Positions 15,987 through 24,962 of a DNA stretch of 38,616 bases are shown one piece after another. The first letter of the stretch is position 1; every line of letters begins with the position of its first letter. The position numbers were made by a program, and so were the translations under genes. The notes beneath the pieces are model-generated. The model had not been told where the DNA came from, did no database searches, and was given only the letters and a program-made list of their open reading frames with translations. The DNA comes from HGM13233 sp964478515 (GTDB taxonomy: Bacteria > Bacillota > Clostridia > Oscillospirales > Ruminococcaceae), in contig CAYZIL010000024.1 of the NCBI GenBank assembly GCA_964478515.1, positions 1-38,616 on the forward strand. Reading direction: 5' to 3'.

Positions 15987-18023
15987 TTAGTTAAATGCCG
16001 CAACCGCACCGAACATAGCGTCCACGCTGCCGCGCAACCCGGCGTTCTGCGGCGCGCTCAAGCCCGCGTCGGCGGCAATAATCCGGGTTGCCGCCGCGCG
16101 GCTGTCGGCGATTATCCGCTCGTCTTCCAGCGTTCCGGGCAGCGACAGCGCCGGCAGGCCGTGCTGTCTGCTGCCGAAAAAGTCGCCGGGACCGCGCTGT
16201 TTCAGGTCAGCTGCCGCTATTTTGAAACCGTCGCTCGTCTCGCACATCAGCTTGAGCCTTTCGGCAGCCGCGCCGTTTTTCGCGTCGGAAACGAGTACGC
16301 ACCAGCTCTCATTGCCGCTGCGGCCTATGCGCCCGCGCAACTGGTGCAGCTGTGACAGACCGAAGCGCTCGGCGTTTTCTATTATCATCACTGTCGCTTG
16401 CGGCACGTCGACGCCGACTTCTATTACCGTCGTTGAGACCAGCACCTTTACCTCACCGCTGCGAAAGCGCTCTATTGCCGCACTCTTTTCGGCCGGTTTC
16501 ATTCGCCCGTGCAGCAGCGCGGAGGGGATGTCGCCCAACTGCCGGCACAGCGCGGCGTAGTAGTCGCTTGCCGACTCAACGTCGCTGCCGTAAAGTTCGC
16601 TGTCTTCTACCAGCGGGCAAACGATGTAGGAACAAAATCCCTTTCGGGCATTTTCGCGCACAAAATTCAAATAGCGCTCGCGGTAGCTGCGCTCAACCAG
16701 CAGAGTCTTGACCGGTCGGCGGCCGGCCGGCAGTTCGTCTATGGTCGAAATATCCAACTCGCCGTAGATTATCAGCGCCAGCGTGCGCGGTATCGGCGTT
16801 GCCGACATTACCAGCGTGTGGGGGCGCTTGCCTTTTTGCTGCAGCGCGCCGCGCTGGTTGACGCCGAAGCGGTGCTGTTCGTCTGCCAGCGCAAAGCCGA
16901 GATTGCGAAATTCGACCCCGCTTTGGATAACTGCGTGTGTGCCGGCGACTACATCTACCTCGCCGGCGGCGATCTTTTGCAAAAGCAGCGTGCGGGCTTT
17001 TCCCTTTACCGCCGCCGTCAGCAGTCCCACCCGCACCCCGAAAGGGCCGAGCAGCTTTTGCAGCGTTTCGGCGTGCTGGGCAGCTAATATCTCGGTCGGC
17101 GCCATAAACGCGCTTTGCAGCCCGCTGCGGGCCGCGCAGTAGGCCGCCGCGGCGGCGACAACTGTCTTACCGCTGCCGACGTCACCCTGCAGCAGCCGGT
17201 TCATCGGCGAGCTGCGAGCGAGGTCGGCGCATATTTCAGCCACACAGCGACGCTGCGCCGCTGTCAGCTCGTAGGGCAACGAGCGCAAAAACTCCGCCGG
17301 GTCGTGGCAGCGAAATGCCGGCGCGCCGCCGGCGCGGTTGCGGGCCTTGAGCAGGCTGAAACCCAGTTGCAGCACCAACAGCTCCTCAAAGGCAAAGCGG
17401 CGCCGGGCCGCGGCCAGCGCCGCGGCGTCGCGCGGAAAGTGGATATCGTGAATCGCCTGCGCCAGCGGCGCAAGCGCGTATTCTGCCAGTACTGAAGACG
17501 GCAGCGTCTCGTCCGGCGCTCCCAGACTCAGCGCCGCACTCACAGCCGCGGCGATAGTTCGCGACGGCAATCCGGCCGTCTGGGCATAGACCGGCGTGAG
17601 CGTATCCTGCTGCTGCGGCTTGACGAGCGTCGGGTTTATCATCTCTCTTTTTGTCAGCCCGCCGCTGACGCGGCCGTACAGCAAATATTCGCCGCCTACT
17701 TCCAGCGCCGCCGGAGTGAAACGGTTGTTAAAGAAGACCAGCACCAGCGCACCGCTGTCGTCGGCCGCATCGACCCGGCACATCTGCCGACCGCCGCTTA
17801 TGTGTATAAGCGCGCCCTTGTGCTCGACGCGCACTTGCAGCATGCAGGGCGCGTCGAGCGGTGCGTCCGCCACCGCCAGTGGGTGACGCTGGTCAATATA
17901 ATCGCGGGGAAAATAGCGCAAAAGGGCGTCGACACTGTCGACGCCCAGCTTTTTAAACAGCTCGGCGCGGCGCTCGCCGACGCCCCTGAGATAACGTATA
18001 TCCTTTTGCGGCTGTGCGGTCAT
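15987..18023 (-). CDS. recG: ATP-dependent DNA helicase RecG
   Basis: 678 residues, normal for RecG, which reverses stalled forks and moves Holliday junctions. An N-terminal OB-fold wedge domain (about 60..150) precedes the two helicase lobes: Walker A GDVGSGKT, the Walker B variant DEQHRFGV, SATPIPRTL and the C-terminal GRIGRSG motif. It starts 4 nt after the fakA stop, within the classic yloU-yloV-recG order of Firmicutes. Its ribosome site is weak, so translation is probably coupled to fakA. Confidence 0.97.
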   Translation of the reverse strand: MTAQPQKDIRYLRGVGERRAELFKKLGVDSVDALLRYFPRDYIDQRHPLAVADAPLDAPCMLQVRVEHKGALIHISGGRQMCRVDAADDSGALVLVFFNNRFTPAALEVGGEYLLYGRVSGGLTKREMINPTLVKPQQQDTLTPVYAQTAGLPSRTIAAAVSAALSLGAPDETLPSSVLAEYALAPLAQAIHDIHFPRDAAALAAARRRFAFEELLVLQLGFSLLKARNRAGGAPAFRCHDPAEFLRSLPYELTAAQRRCVAEICADLARSSPMNRLLQGDVGSGKTVVAAAAAYCAARSGLQSAFMAPTEILAAQHAETLQKLLGPFGVRVGLLTAAVKGKARTLLLQKIAAGEVDVVAGTHAVIQSGVEFRNLGFALADEQHRFGVNQRGALQQKGKRPHTLVMSATPIPRTLALIIYGELDISTIDELPAGRRPVKTLLVERSYRERYLNFVRENARKGFCSYIVCPLVEDSELYGSDVESASDYYAALCRQLGDIPSALLHGRMKPAEKSAAIERFRSGEVKVLVSTTVIEVGVDVPQATVMIIENAERFGLSQLHQLRGRIGRSGNESWCVLVSDAKNGAAAERLKLMCETSDGFKIAAADLKQRGPGDFFGSRQHGLPALSLPGTLEDERIIADSRAAATRIIAADAGLSAPQNAGLRGSVDAMFGAVAAFN

Positions 18024-18027
18024 GGTC

Positions 18028-19680
18028 TCATTCTACCGAAATGTAATAATAGTACACCGGCATACCGCCGTTTACGACCGAAATTTCAATATCGCTGCTT
18101 ATTTTTCCTTTGACCGCCGCGACTATTTTGTCGGCCTGCTTTTCGTCGCTCTGGTCACCGTAAATTATAGTGACAAAGCTCTTGTCGTCGCTCGCGAGCT
18201 CGCGAATGAGTTTTTCGGCAGCCTTGGCAACGCTCTTTGCCGTAAAGGAAAGCTTGCCGTTTACCAGCGCGAGTATCTCGCCTTTTTTAATGTGCTGGTT
18301 GTCAATATCGGCGTCGCGCGACGCAAAGGTAACTTCACCTGTCGCCACAGCCTTGGCCGCGTCCGTCATGCTCTCGACGTTTTGTTCGAGCGGCACAGTC
18401 TCGTCGAAGGCGAGCATGGCGCTTATCCCCTCGGGAATGGAGCGCGTCGGCAAAACGGTGATGTCGCGGTCGCACAGCAGTGCTGCTTGCTGCGCCGCCA
18501 GAATTATGTTCTTGTTGTTGGCCAGCACAATTATGTTTTTTGTGCCGAGCGACTGCACGGCCTCGACAATGTCTTCGGAGCTCGGGTTCATGGTCTGGCC
18601 GCCGCTGACAATGCGGTCGACGCCGAGGTCGTTAAACATAGAGCGCACGCCGTCGCCGGCACAAACGGCGACGAAACCGTAGCCGGCCTCGTCCGAGCCG
18701 GGCTCGACATATTCAAAGCTCTGCTTCGGCTGCGCCTGCTCGCCTTCGGACTGGCGCGCGGCGTACTGTTCGGCCATGTTCTCTATTTTTATTTTCGACA
18801 TATTGCCGTGCTTAAGCGCCTCCCCCAGTACCTTGCCGGGAGTGGCTGTGTGCACATGACACTTTATAATGTCGCGGTCGTCCACACAAACGACGCTGTC
18901 ACCGACCGACTCAAGATAAGCTCTTAGCCGCTCGTAATTGGCGTTTTCATTTTTTATAACCAGAAATTCCGTGCAATAGCTGTTGTTTAGGTCGGGGTCA
19001 AGGTCGTCGGCATACACCCCGGTTTTCTTCGCCGGCGCGACGGCGGCGTCGATTGTTTCCAGCTCAACGCGCTTGCCGGTCTTAAGCACTGTGAGCATTG
19101 CCTCGTAGATGCAGCACAGCCCCTGCCCGCCCGAGTCGACTACGCCGGCTTTTTTAAGTATCGGCAGCAGCTCCGGGGTCTGCTTTAGCGTCTGCTGCGC
19201 GGTGGTAGTGACCAACTGCCACAGCTCGGTGGTGTCCAGCTTTTCGCAGTTGTCTTTGGCCGCCTGAGCGGCGACGCGCGCAACTGTCAATATTGTGCCT
19301 TCAGTCGGTTTCATCACCGCGCGGTAGGCATATTCCACGCCCTTGCTCAGCGAAAAAGAAATATCTGCGGATTCGGCCTGCTGCTTGTTGGCCAGCGCGC
19401 GCGCGAAGCCGCGAAAAAGCAGCGAGAGTATCACGCCGGAATTGCCGCGCGCGCCGCGCAGCAAAGCTGAGGCGGTAAGCGTAGCGACCGCGTCGACCGT
19501 GCAGTTGTCCGGCAGCTTTTCCAGCTCCTCTACCGCACTGTTTATAGTCATTGACATATTTGTACCGGTATCCCCGTCGGGGACCGGGAAAACGTTCAGC
19601 TCGTTGACAGCCTCGCGCTGGTTGGTTATTGCATGTGCGGCTGAAATAAAACAGTCGCGCAGGGTGGATCCGTTTATCAT
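18028..19680 (-). CDS. fakA: Fatty acid kinase FakA (YloV, DhaL/DAK2 domain)
   Basis: 550 residues. The N-terminal DhaL-like kinase domain has NVFPVPDGDTGTNM (near residues 28..41) and the GARGNSGVI and SGGQGLCC loops; the C-terminal half is the FakB-interacting region. FakA phosphorylates FakB-bound fatty acids so that exogenous acids enter phospholipids. GGAGG precedes the ATG at 19680. It is downstream of the Asp23-like gene and upstream of recG. A DegV (FakB-type) gene lies 1.7 kb upstream at 21406..22293, which supports the pathway. Confidence 0.93.
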   Translation of the reverse strand: MINGSTLRDCFISAAHAITNQREAVNELNVFPVPDGDTGTNMSMTINSAVEELEKLPDNCTVDAVATLTASALLRGARGNSGVILSLLFRGFARALANKQQAESADISFSLSKGVEYAYRAVMKPTEGTILTVARVAAQAAKDNCEKLDTTELWQLVTTTAQQTLKQTPELLPILKKAGVVDSGGQGLCCIYEAMLTVLKTGKRVELETIDAAVAPAKKTGVYADDLDPDLNNSYCTEFLVIKNENANYERLRAYLESVGDSVVCVDDRDIIKCHVHTATPGKVLGEALKHGNMSKIKIENMAEQYAARQSEGEQAQPKQSFEYVEPGSDEAGYGFVAVCAGDGVRSMFNDLGVDRIVSGGQTMNPSSEDIVEAVQSLGTKNIIVLANNKNIILAAQQAALLCDRDITVLPTRSIPEGISAMLAFDETVPLEQNVESMTDAAKAVATGEVTFASRDADIDNQHIKKGEILALVNGKLSFTAKSVAKAAEKLIRELASDDKSFVTIIYGDQSDEKQADKIVAAVKGKISSDIEISVVNGGMPVYYYYISVE

Positions 19681-19708
19681 CTGACGTTACTCCTCCGTGG
19701 ACTGTCTA

Positions 19709-20062
19709 TTATTCTGCCATCATCTCGTCGACCGACACGGCGACCGAGGCCACGCTCAAACCGGTGGCGTTTTCTACGGTGTAGCGCACGTTTTGAGACA
19801 CGCTTTTCACTACTGCCGAAATATTAACACCGTACAGTACCCTTATATGAAGTTCTATTTCTAGTTTGCCGGAACGCTCGCTCACCTTGACTCCCTTGTC
19901 GGGAAAGTCAGGTCCGAACAGCGCGGCGCGCGCGCTTTCTGCCGGGTTTTTGTAGACCATGCCGACCACACCGTAGCAGGACGACGCGGCGGAGCCCACC
20001 AGATTCGCAAAGTATTCGGATGTAAGTCGCACAATGCCCAGCGAGGTTGCGATTTTTATCAT
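19709..20062 (-). CDS. Asp23/Gls24 family protein (YloU-like)
   Basis: 117 residues with the family pattern: TSLGIVRLTSEYF, GVVGMVYKNP, LEIELHIRVLYGVNI and VNVEN-like NVRYTVENATGLSV. Asp23 proteins are small membrane-associated envelope-stress proteins; this copy is the one linked to fakA in most Firmicutes, and its molecular role is unknown. AAGGAG is 8 nt before the ATG. It leads the fakA-recG transcript from a good promoter. Confidence 0.9.
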   Translation of the reverse strand: MIKIATSLGIVRLTSEYFANLVGSAASSCYGVVGMVYKNPAESARAALFGPDFPDKGVKVSERSGKLEIELHIRVLYGVNISAVVKSVSQNVRYTVENATGLSVASVAVSVDEMMAE

Positions 20063-20128
20063 AAAGATTTCTCCTTACCTACGAATTGCGCTCAAGACTG
20101 CTGCACACAATGCCGCAGACTAAACTAT

Positions 20129-20157
20129 ATAATACAATTATGGGCTGCTTATGTCAA
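20129..20157 (-). promoter_or_regulatory. Promoter of the Asp23-fakA-recG unit
   Basis: Minus strand TTGACA (20152..20157) and TATTAT (20129..20134), spacer 17 bp, starting right after the ymdB stop. No terminator separates ymdB from it, so read-through is also likely. Confidence 0.8.
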
Positions 20158-20173
20158 GGTGATACGGCGCCGC

Positions 20174-20944
20174 TCAGCGCACGCAAAGCCGCTGCACGGC
20201 GGTGCATTTTTTGCTCTTTACGTCTATATCAAACACCGCCATATCCATTTCGCACGGGCCGTCTGCGACCTCGAACACCACCGGTATGCGCAGCCGCTGC
20301 TTGGTCACGGCGCACTCGGCTTTGACGCCCAGCACCGAAAGATAAGGCCCGGTCATGCCCACGTCGCTGATGTAGCCCGTGCCCTGCGGCAAAATCTGTT
20401 CGTCCGCAGTGGCAACGTGGGTGTGAGTGCCGAACAGCGCTGCAACGCGGCCGTCCGCATACCAGGCAAGCGACTTTTTTTCGGCCGTCGCCTCCGCATG
20501 AAAGTCGACGACGAATATGTCAGCCGGCGTCTGGGCGAGCGCCTCGTCCAGACAATCGAAATAGCTGCGCTGCGGTTCCATAAAGGACAGCCCGATGAGA
20601 TTTACCACCCCGACGCGGACATGGCCGCTTTCAAAGACATATATGCCGCTGCCGGCCACGCCGCTGCTGAAATTCAGCGGTCGTATAAGCCCGGGCACGC
20701 TCTCAAAAGTCTCGCGGTAATCGCGCGAGCGAAAGGCGTGGTTGCCGGTAGTCACCACGTCGGCGCCGGCGCCCAGCAGCTGCGCGGCAAGCTTGGCAGT
20801 GACGCCGGTGCCGGAGTGGGCGGAATTTTCGCCGTTCGCTATAACCACATCGGCGCCGTAGGTGCGCCGCACCGCGCCGATATGTGCGCAAAAAAACTCG
20901 ACCCCCGCCGAGCCGACTATATCTCCGACCGCAATTATTCGCAT
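20174..20944 (-). CDS. ymdB: TIGR00282 metallophosphoesterase, YmdB-like
   Basis: 256 residues with the full metal set of the family: Asp8, Glu39, Asn40, Asn68, His69 (TTGNH), His149 (DFHAEAT), His174 and His176 (GTHTH). YmdB of Bacillus is a 2',3'-cyclic-nucleotide phosphodiesterase that affects biofilm and sporulation genes and is normally next to rny; here degV and a regulator lie between them. GGGAGG precedes the ATG. The loop after GNH reads AFRSRDY where many relatives have TWDNRE; I cannot say whether that matters. Confidence 0.9.
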   Translation of the reverse strand: MRIIAVGDIVGSAGVEFFCAHIGAVRRTYGADVVIANGENSAHSGTGVTAKLAAQLLGAGADVVTTGNHAFRSRDYRETFESVPGLIRPLNFSSGVAGSGIYVFESGHVRVGVVNLIGLSFMEPQRSYFDCLDEALAQTPADIFVVDFHAEATAEKKSLAWYADGRVAALFGTHTHVATADEQILPQGTGYISDVGMTGPYLSVLGVKAECAVTKQRLRIPVVFEVADGPCEMDMAVFDIDVKSKKCTAVQRLCVR

Positions 20945-21405
20945 AGCGCCTCCCAGAAATTCTACTGTATAACTATTATATCATTTTCGCTCGCTTTTTT
21001 CGCGCTGTCGAAAAAAATACAATTGCGCCGAAACGTGTGCTCTTGGCAGGGGCTGTAAGAATAAAATACAGCCGGTGTCTGATACACTTTTGGCCGTTGC
21101 AAACGAACTGCGCATAAATTAAAAAAAAGAGCGCTGCGTTCTAAAGACGCAGGGCGTTTTGGGGGCGCCGAAGGGACTTTGATTCTTCCCCTTTTTGTCA
21201 ATGAGCATTTTCCATTCCGGCGAAAGACGCCACTCTTGAGCAGATTCGAGCTTCGCGGCTGCGCGCGTGGCTCGTTTTTGCTGCCGGTGCTTTTGTGTCC
21301 GCTTGGCCGCACCGCGGGTGGTTTTCGCCCCTTTGCTGCGGCAAAGCGCGCAATGTATATATAAACAAATCCCGCCGACTGCTGGGTCGGCGGGATGGTT
21401 TTCGC
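20945..21405. other. Intergenic region with terminators and a possible repeat, no gene
   Basis: Holds the ymdB promoter region (extended -10 TGATATAAT at 20975..20983, minus strand), a minus-strand hairpin (GCGTtctaaagACGC with a T-run at 21119..21128), the degV terminator, and a stretch similar to 4273..4430. Frames here run through these structures and look like chance. Confidence 0.55.
21369..21396 (-). terminator. Intrinsic terminator of degV
   Basis: Perfect 11-bp stem (21386..21396 with 21369..21379), then TTGTTTATAT on the minus strand, right after the degV stop. Confidence 0.85.
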
Positions 21406-22293
21406 TTACTCGGTTCTCTTCCTTCCCCAAAAAAACAGCGCCACTGTGCCCGGTCCCGTGTGGCTGCCTATGGTGGTGCCAACGCTGTTTATCTCGACCT
21501 TGCCGTCTAGTTTCAAAAAGCGCGACTCAATCAGCGCGGCAACGGCCTGTGCCTCGTCAAGACAATACGACTGGGAAATATAGCACTTGCCGTCATAGTC
21601 AAGCCCGTCGCGGGCGTCTTCGGTCATTCTTTTGACAATCTCCTCAATAGCGCGGTTGACGCCGCGGGTCTTGCGCCGCGGTATCAGCCGGCCGATATGG
21701 TCCATGTTTAGCAGCGGGCAGATATTGAGCATACCGCCGAATACGCCTGCCGCCTTGCTGATGCGCCCGCCCTTTACATAGAAAGTGAGGTCTGAGGAAA
21801 AGAACCAGTGCTGCATATTAAGTTTGTTTTCTTCCACCCATTCGTGCAGCTCGTCTATGTCCATGCCGGCGTCGCGCAAGTCGGCGAGTTTGTCCATTAT
21901 AAGCCCGTAGCCAGACGACGCGCCCAGCGAGTCGACGACATAGATGCGTCTTTGGGGGAACTTTTCCGCCGCCACGGCGGCGGCGCGGCGTGCCGAATTG
22001 GCAGCGCCGGAAATGCCCGACGACAAGCTGACGTGCAGCACGTCGTAGCCCTGGGACAGCAGACCGCAGAAGTATTCGAGAAACTCCGTCACGTTTATTT
22101 GCGATGTGCTCACCTGCGCGCCCTGTTTGAGCCGCTCGTAAAAATCGTCGAAAGACATGCTCACGCCGAGGTCGTCGGCATACTCCTTGCCGTCAAGCGT
22201 GTAGTGGAAACAGACATAACTTATTTCGCGCTGCTGAAAATGCTCTCGGGAAAGGTCCGCCGTGGAGCAGCAGCTGAGGACATATTTATTCAA
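21406..22293 (-). CDS. DegV family fatty-acid-binding protein (FakB type)
   Basis: 295 residues. The DegV marks are present: CSTADLS at the N-terminus, STSQINVTEF, SLSSGISG, the KGGRISK loop, and the near-C-terminal TTIGSHTGPGT. Members bind one fatty acid in a deep pocket and present its carboxylate to FakA. The start is TTG at 22293, 7..8 nt after GGAG; no ATG is in frame nearby. It has its own promoter and terminator, and fakA is on the same strand 1.7 kb downstream. Chain preference cannot be read. Confidence 0.9.
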   Translation of the reverse strand: MNKYVLSCCSTADLSREHFQQREISYVCFHYTLDGKEYADDLGVSMSFDDFYERLKQGAQVSTSQINVTEFLEYFCGLLSQGYDVLHVSLSSGISGAANSARRAAAVAAEKFPQRRIYVVDSLGASSGYGLIMDKLADLRDAGMDIDELHEWVEENKLNMQHWFFSSDLTFYVKGGRISKAAGVFGGMLNICPLLNMDHIGRLIPRRKTRGVNRAIEEIVKRMTEDARDGLDYDGKCYISQSYCLDEAQAVAALIESRFLKLDGKVEINSVGTTIGSHTGPGTVALFFWGRKRTE

Positions 22294-22326
22294 AGTGTTC
22301 TCCTTGTTCGGTTAATTATCATGTAT

Positions 22327-22355
22327 ATTTTAAGGCCCGGCGGCGCTGCGTTCAA
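22327..22355 (-). promoter_or_regulatory. Probable degV promoter
   Basis: Minus strand TTGAAC (22350..22355) and TAAAAT (22327..22332), spacer 17 bp, 34 bp before the TTG start. Confidence 0.6.
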
Positions 22356-22383
22356 CCTATTCCCGCGCCGGCTCGCTCTACTC

Positions 22384-22428
22384 AAATAAACGCGGGAGTA
22401 GAGTCTTTTCGCCGACTCTACTCCCGCG
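22384..22428 (-). terminator. Intrinsic terminator of the XRE-family gene
   Basis: Perfect 15-bp stem (22414..22428 with 22391..22405), loop of 8, then TTTATTT on the minus strand. Confidence 0.85.
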
Positions 22429-22450
22429 GGAATGTGTAATTTTTCGCTTA

Positions 22451-23041
22451 TTACCGGTCTTTATTTTTCTTCTTTATTCTGAAACTGCACTCAACTATAG
22501 CCAGCGCCGGCAAAAGCACAAACACCAGTCTCCACGGCTGAATGTCACGTAAAAGATAATAGACGACGCCGAACAGTCCGGCCAATATCGCGTCGACAAT
22601 AACGCTGTTGTACCTGCCGTTGTTCCAAACCGAATTGAGCACCAGCAGCACTGTCAGCGAGACCGGCACCGTGGCGACGAATATCAGCCAATAGTTTTGC
22701 TGCGTGAGCATACCGAGGAGAACAAAAATAAAAATCGCCGCCGTCCAAACGCCGATAAGCGCCACGCTTGTCACCATATGGGTGTTGTAGGTGCGCTCCT
22801 TGCCGTCGCCGCTCACCCGGCGCCACTTGTTGTGCTCGGTAAGCATATAGTCTGTATCCACGCCGAGAACATCGGCAATGTTTTTTAAGCACGGCACGTC
22901 CGGCAGCGCCTCGGCGCGCTCCCACTTGGATACCGACTTGTCGGAATAATTTATCTTCTCCGCCAATTGAGCTTGTGTCATTCCGGCGTTGGTGCGCAGC
23001 TCTATAAGGCTGCTGGCAAATATCGCCTTTATATCTTCCAT
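22451..23041 (-). CDS. Membrane-bound XRE-family transcriptional regulator
   Basis: 196 residues in two parts. Residues about 8..66 are a Cro/CI-type helix-turn-helix (LRTNAGMTQAQLAEKINYSDKSV, then WERAEALPDV). From about residue 83 four hydrophobic segments follow (near 89..112, 117..139, 145..164 and 168..186). Such HTH-plus-membrane proteins occur in Firmicutes, often near transporters or stress genes, and are thought to sense membrane or cell-surface conditions. Target is unknown; nothing beside it is an obvious partner. GGAGAG is a few nt before the ATG. It has its own terminator. Confidence 0.87.
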   Translation of the reverse strand: MEDIKAIFASSLIELRTNAGMTQAQLAEKINYSDKSVSKWERAEALPDVPCLKNIADVLGVDTDYMLTEHNKWRRVSGDGKERTYNTHMVTSVALIGVWTAAIFIFVLLGMLTQQNYWLIFVATVPVSLTVLLVLNSVWNNGRYNSVIVDAILAGLFGVVYYLLRDIQPWRLVFVLLPALAIVECSFRIKKKNKDR

Positions 23042-23155
23042 CAGTCTCTCCGCAGATCATGTAATTCTCTGGGTCAATATTAGCACATTTACGGCTAAGT
23101 GGCAATTACTGCGCCGCGGCCGCGCCGCGAAAATCTTCAGCGCCGTTCACCTTAG

Positions 23156-23190
23156 AAAAAAAATATCCGCGCCCCGTTTGGGGCGCGGAT
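23156..23190 (-). terminator. Intrinsic terminator of rny
   Basis: Perfect 11-bp stem (23180..23190 with 23165..23175), 4-nt loop, then ATTTTTTTTC on the minus strand. Confidence 0.92.
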
Positions 23191-23204
23191 GCTGTTCGAA
23201 ATAA

Positions 23205-24758
23205 TTATTTTGCGTAATCTATTGCACGGCTCTCGCGAATAACATTTACTTTTATCTGGCCGGGGTAATTCAGCTCGTCCTCAATGCGCTTTACAATATC
23301 GTGCGCGACTATCGTCAACTGGTCGTCGCTGACAGCCTCGGGCTTGACGACTATGCGAATTTCGCGTCCGGCCTGAATGGCAAACGAGTTTTCGACGCCT
23401 TCGAAGGAATTTGCAATTTCCTCGAGCTTTTCAAGCCTTCTGATATAGTTTTCCAGGTTTTCGCTGCGAGCGCCGGGTCGCGCCGCCGAAATTGCATCGG
23501 CCGCCATAACTATAAACGCGTACGGCGACTGCGCTTCGACGTCACCGTGGTGCGCCTCTATAGAGTGAATAACAACGTCGTTCTCTTTATACTTGCGGGC
23601 GACTTCGACGCCGAGCTGAATGTGGGAGCCTTCCATCTCGTGGTCAAGCGCCTTGCCGATGTCGTGCAGCAGTCCGGCGCGGCGCGCCAGTGTCGGGTCA
23701 AGTCCCAGCTCGCCTGCCAGCATGCCGGAAAGCAGCGAGACTTCCACCGAGTGCGACAGCACATTTTGGCCGTAGCTGGTGCGGTAATGCAGCCGCCCGA
23801 GCAATTTGACAAGTTCGGGGTGTATGCCGTGCACGCTTGTCTCCAGTACTACGCGCTCGCCCTCTTTTTTAATTATGGCGTCGACTTCGCGGCGGGATTT
23901 TTCGACCATTTCCTCAATGCGGGCCGGGTGAATGCGGCCGTCAGAAATCAGCTTTTCCAGCGCCAGACGCGCCACCTCGCGGCGAACCGGGTCAAAGCAG
24001 GAAACCGTTATCGCCTCCGGCGTGTCGTCTATAATTAGGTCGACGCCGGTCACTGTCTCTATAGCGCGGATGTTGCGGCCCTCGCGGCCGATTATGCGCC
24101 CTTTCATCTCGTCGTTGGGCAGCGCCACGACCGAAACGGTCGCCTCAGAGGCGGTGTCTGCCGCGCAGCGGGCTATGACCGTGCTGAGAATGTTGCGCGA
24201 TAAGGTATCGGACTCGTCCCTTAACTGCTGCTCAAAGGCGTTTATGCGCACAGCTTTTTCGTGGGTCAGCTCGTTGTCAAGCTGGCCGAGCAAAATCTCT
24301 TTTGCCTGCGCGGCGGAAAGCCCGGAAATGCGCTCTAGCTGTTCAAACTGGCTCTGCTTAAGCTCTTCGGCCTCGGCCAGCTTTTTGTCCAGAGATTCGG
24401 CGCTCTGACGAAGTTTTTCCTGTTCGCGCTCCTGCTGCTCAGATTTTTTGTCCAGCGATTCCTCTTTTTGCTGAATGCGGCGCTCGGAGCGGGTCACTTC
24501 CGAACGGCGCTCGCGCAGCTCGCGCTCGGACTCGTTGCGCATGCGGAATATTTCGTCTTTGGCCTCTAAAATGACCTCTTTGTGCTTCTGCTCGGCGTCT
24601 TTTATAGCGTCGTTAACGATTCTTTTTGCTTCATCTTCGGCCGAGCCGATACGGGCCTCGGCAACTTTTTTCCGGTAATTGATGCCCAAATAGAAGCATA
24701 AGGAACCCGCAACAACAGCAGCCGCCAAAATAAGCAGGATTGTTATTCCTGTCGGCAT
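23205..24758 (-). CDS. rny: Ribonuclease Y
   Basis: 517 residues with the standard order: N-terminal membrane anchor (about 4..24), a long charged coiled coil (about 30..180), a KH domain with GRIIGREGRNIRAIE, and an HD domain with LLHDIGKALDHE. RNase Y is a membrane-tethered endonuclease that starts mRNA decay in Firmicutes. It has its own promoter and terminator. The usual neighbour ymdB is about 2.3 kb further on, same strand. Confidence 0.97.
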   Translation of the reverse strand: MPTGITILLILAAAVVAGSLCFYLGINYRKKVAEARIGSAEDEAKRIVNDAIKDAEQKHKEVILEAKDEIFRMRNESERELRERRSEVTRSERRIQQKEESLDKKSEQQEREQEKLRQSAESLDKKLAEAEELKQSQFEQLERISGLSAAQAKEILLGQLDNELTHEKAVRINAFEQQLRDESDTLSRNILSTVIARCAADTASEATVSVVALPNDEMKGRIIGREGRNIRAIETVTGVDLIIDDTPEAITVSCFDPVRREVARLALEKLISDGRIHPARIEEMVEKSRREVDAIIKKEGERVVLETSVHGIHPELVKLLGRLHYRTSYGQNVLSHSVEVSLLSGMLAGELGLDPTLARRAGLLHDIGKALDHEMEGSHIQLGVEVARKYKENDVVIHSIEAHHGDVEAQSPYAFIVMAADAISAARPGARSENLENYIRRLEKLEEIANSFEGVENSFAIQAGREIRIVVKPEAVSDDQLTIVAHDIVKRIEDELNYPGQIKVNVIRESRAIDYAK

Positions 24759-24843
24759 GATTACTGTTAAGGTCCTTTCTTATAACTATTAGTAATATTA
24801 AAGATAAATATAAAAATATACTACCTAAAAATACCTGCATACT

Positions 24844-24872
24844 ATTGTAAGTCATTGCGCGCAAGCTGTCAA
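24844..24872 (-). promoter_or_regulatory. Promoter of rny
   Basis: Minus strand perfect TTGACA (24867..24872) and TACAAT (24844..24849), spacer 17 bp, about 85 bp before the rny ATG. Confidence 0.82.
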
Positions 24873-24903
24873 CTTATATTCGGCGGCGCTAATAGCACCG
24901 GCA

Positions 24904-24942
24904 AAACAAAAAAGCCGCGCCGTCCCAAAGGGACGGCGCGGC
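24904..24942 (-). terminator. Terminator of the liv operon
   Basis: Perfect 13-bp stem (24930..24942 with 24914..24926), 3-nt loop, then TTTTTTGTTTT on the minus strand, just after the livF stop. Confidence 0.93.
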
Positions 24943-24962
24943 AGGAAAGCAATATTTTCGTC

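Noticed and set aside
21119..21430. 103-codon minus-strand frame upstream of ymdB
   Set aside because: Runs through the degV terminator and a second hairpin with T-run; composition is low in hydrophobic residues and no family is recognised.
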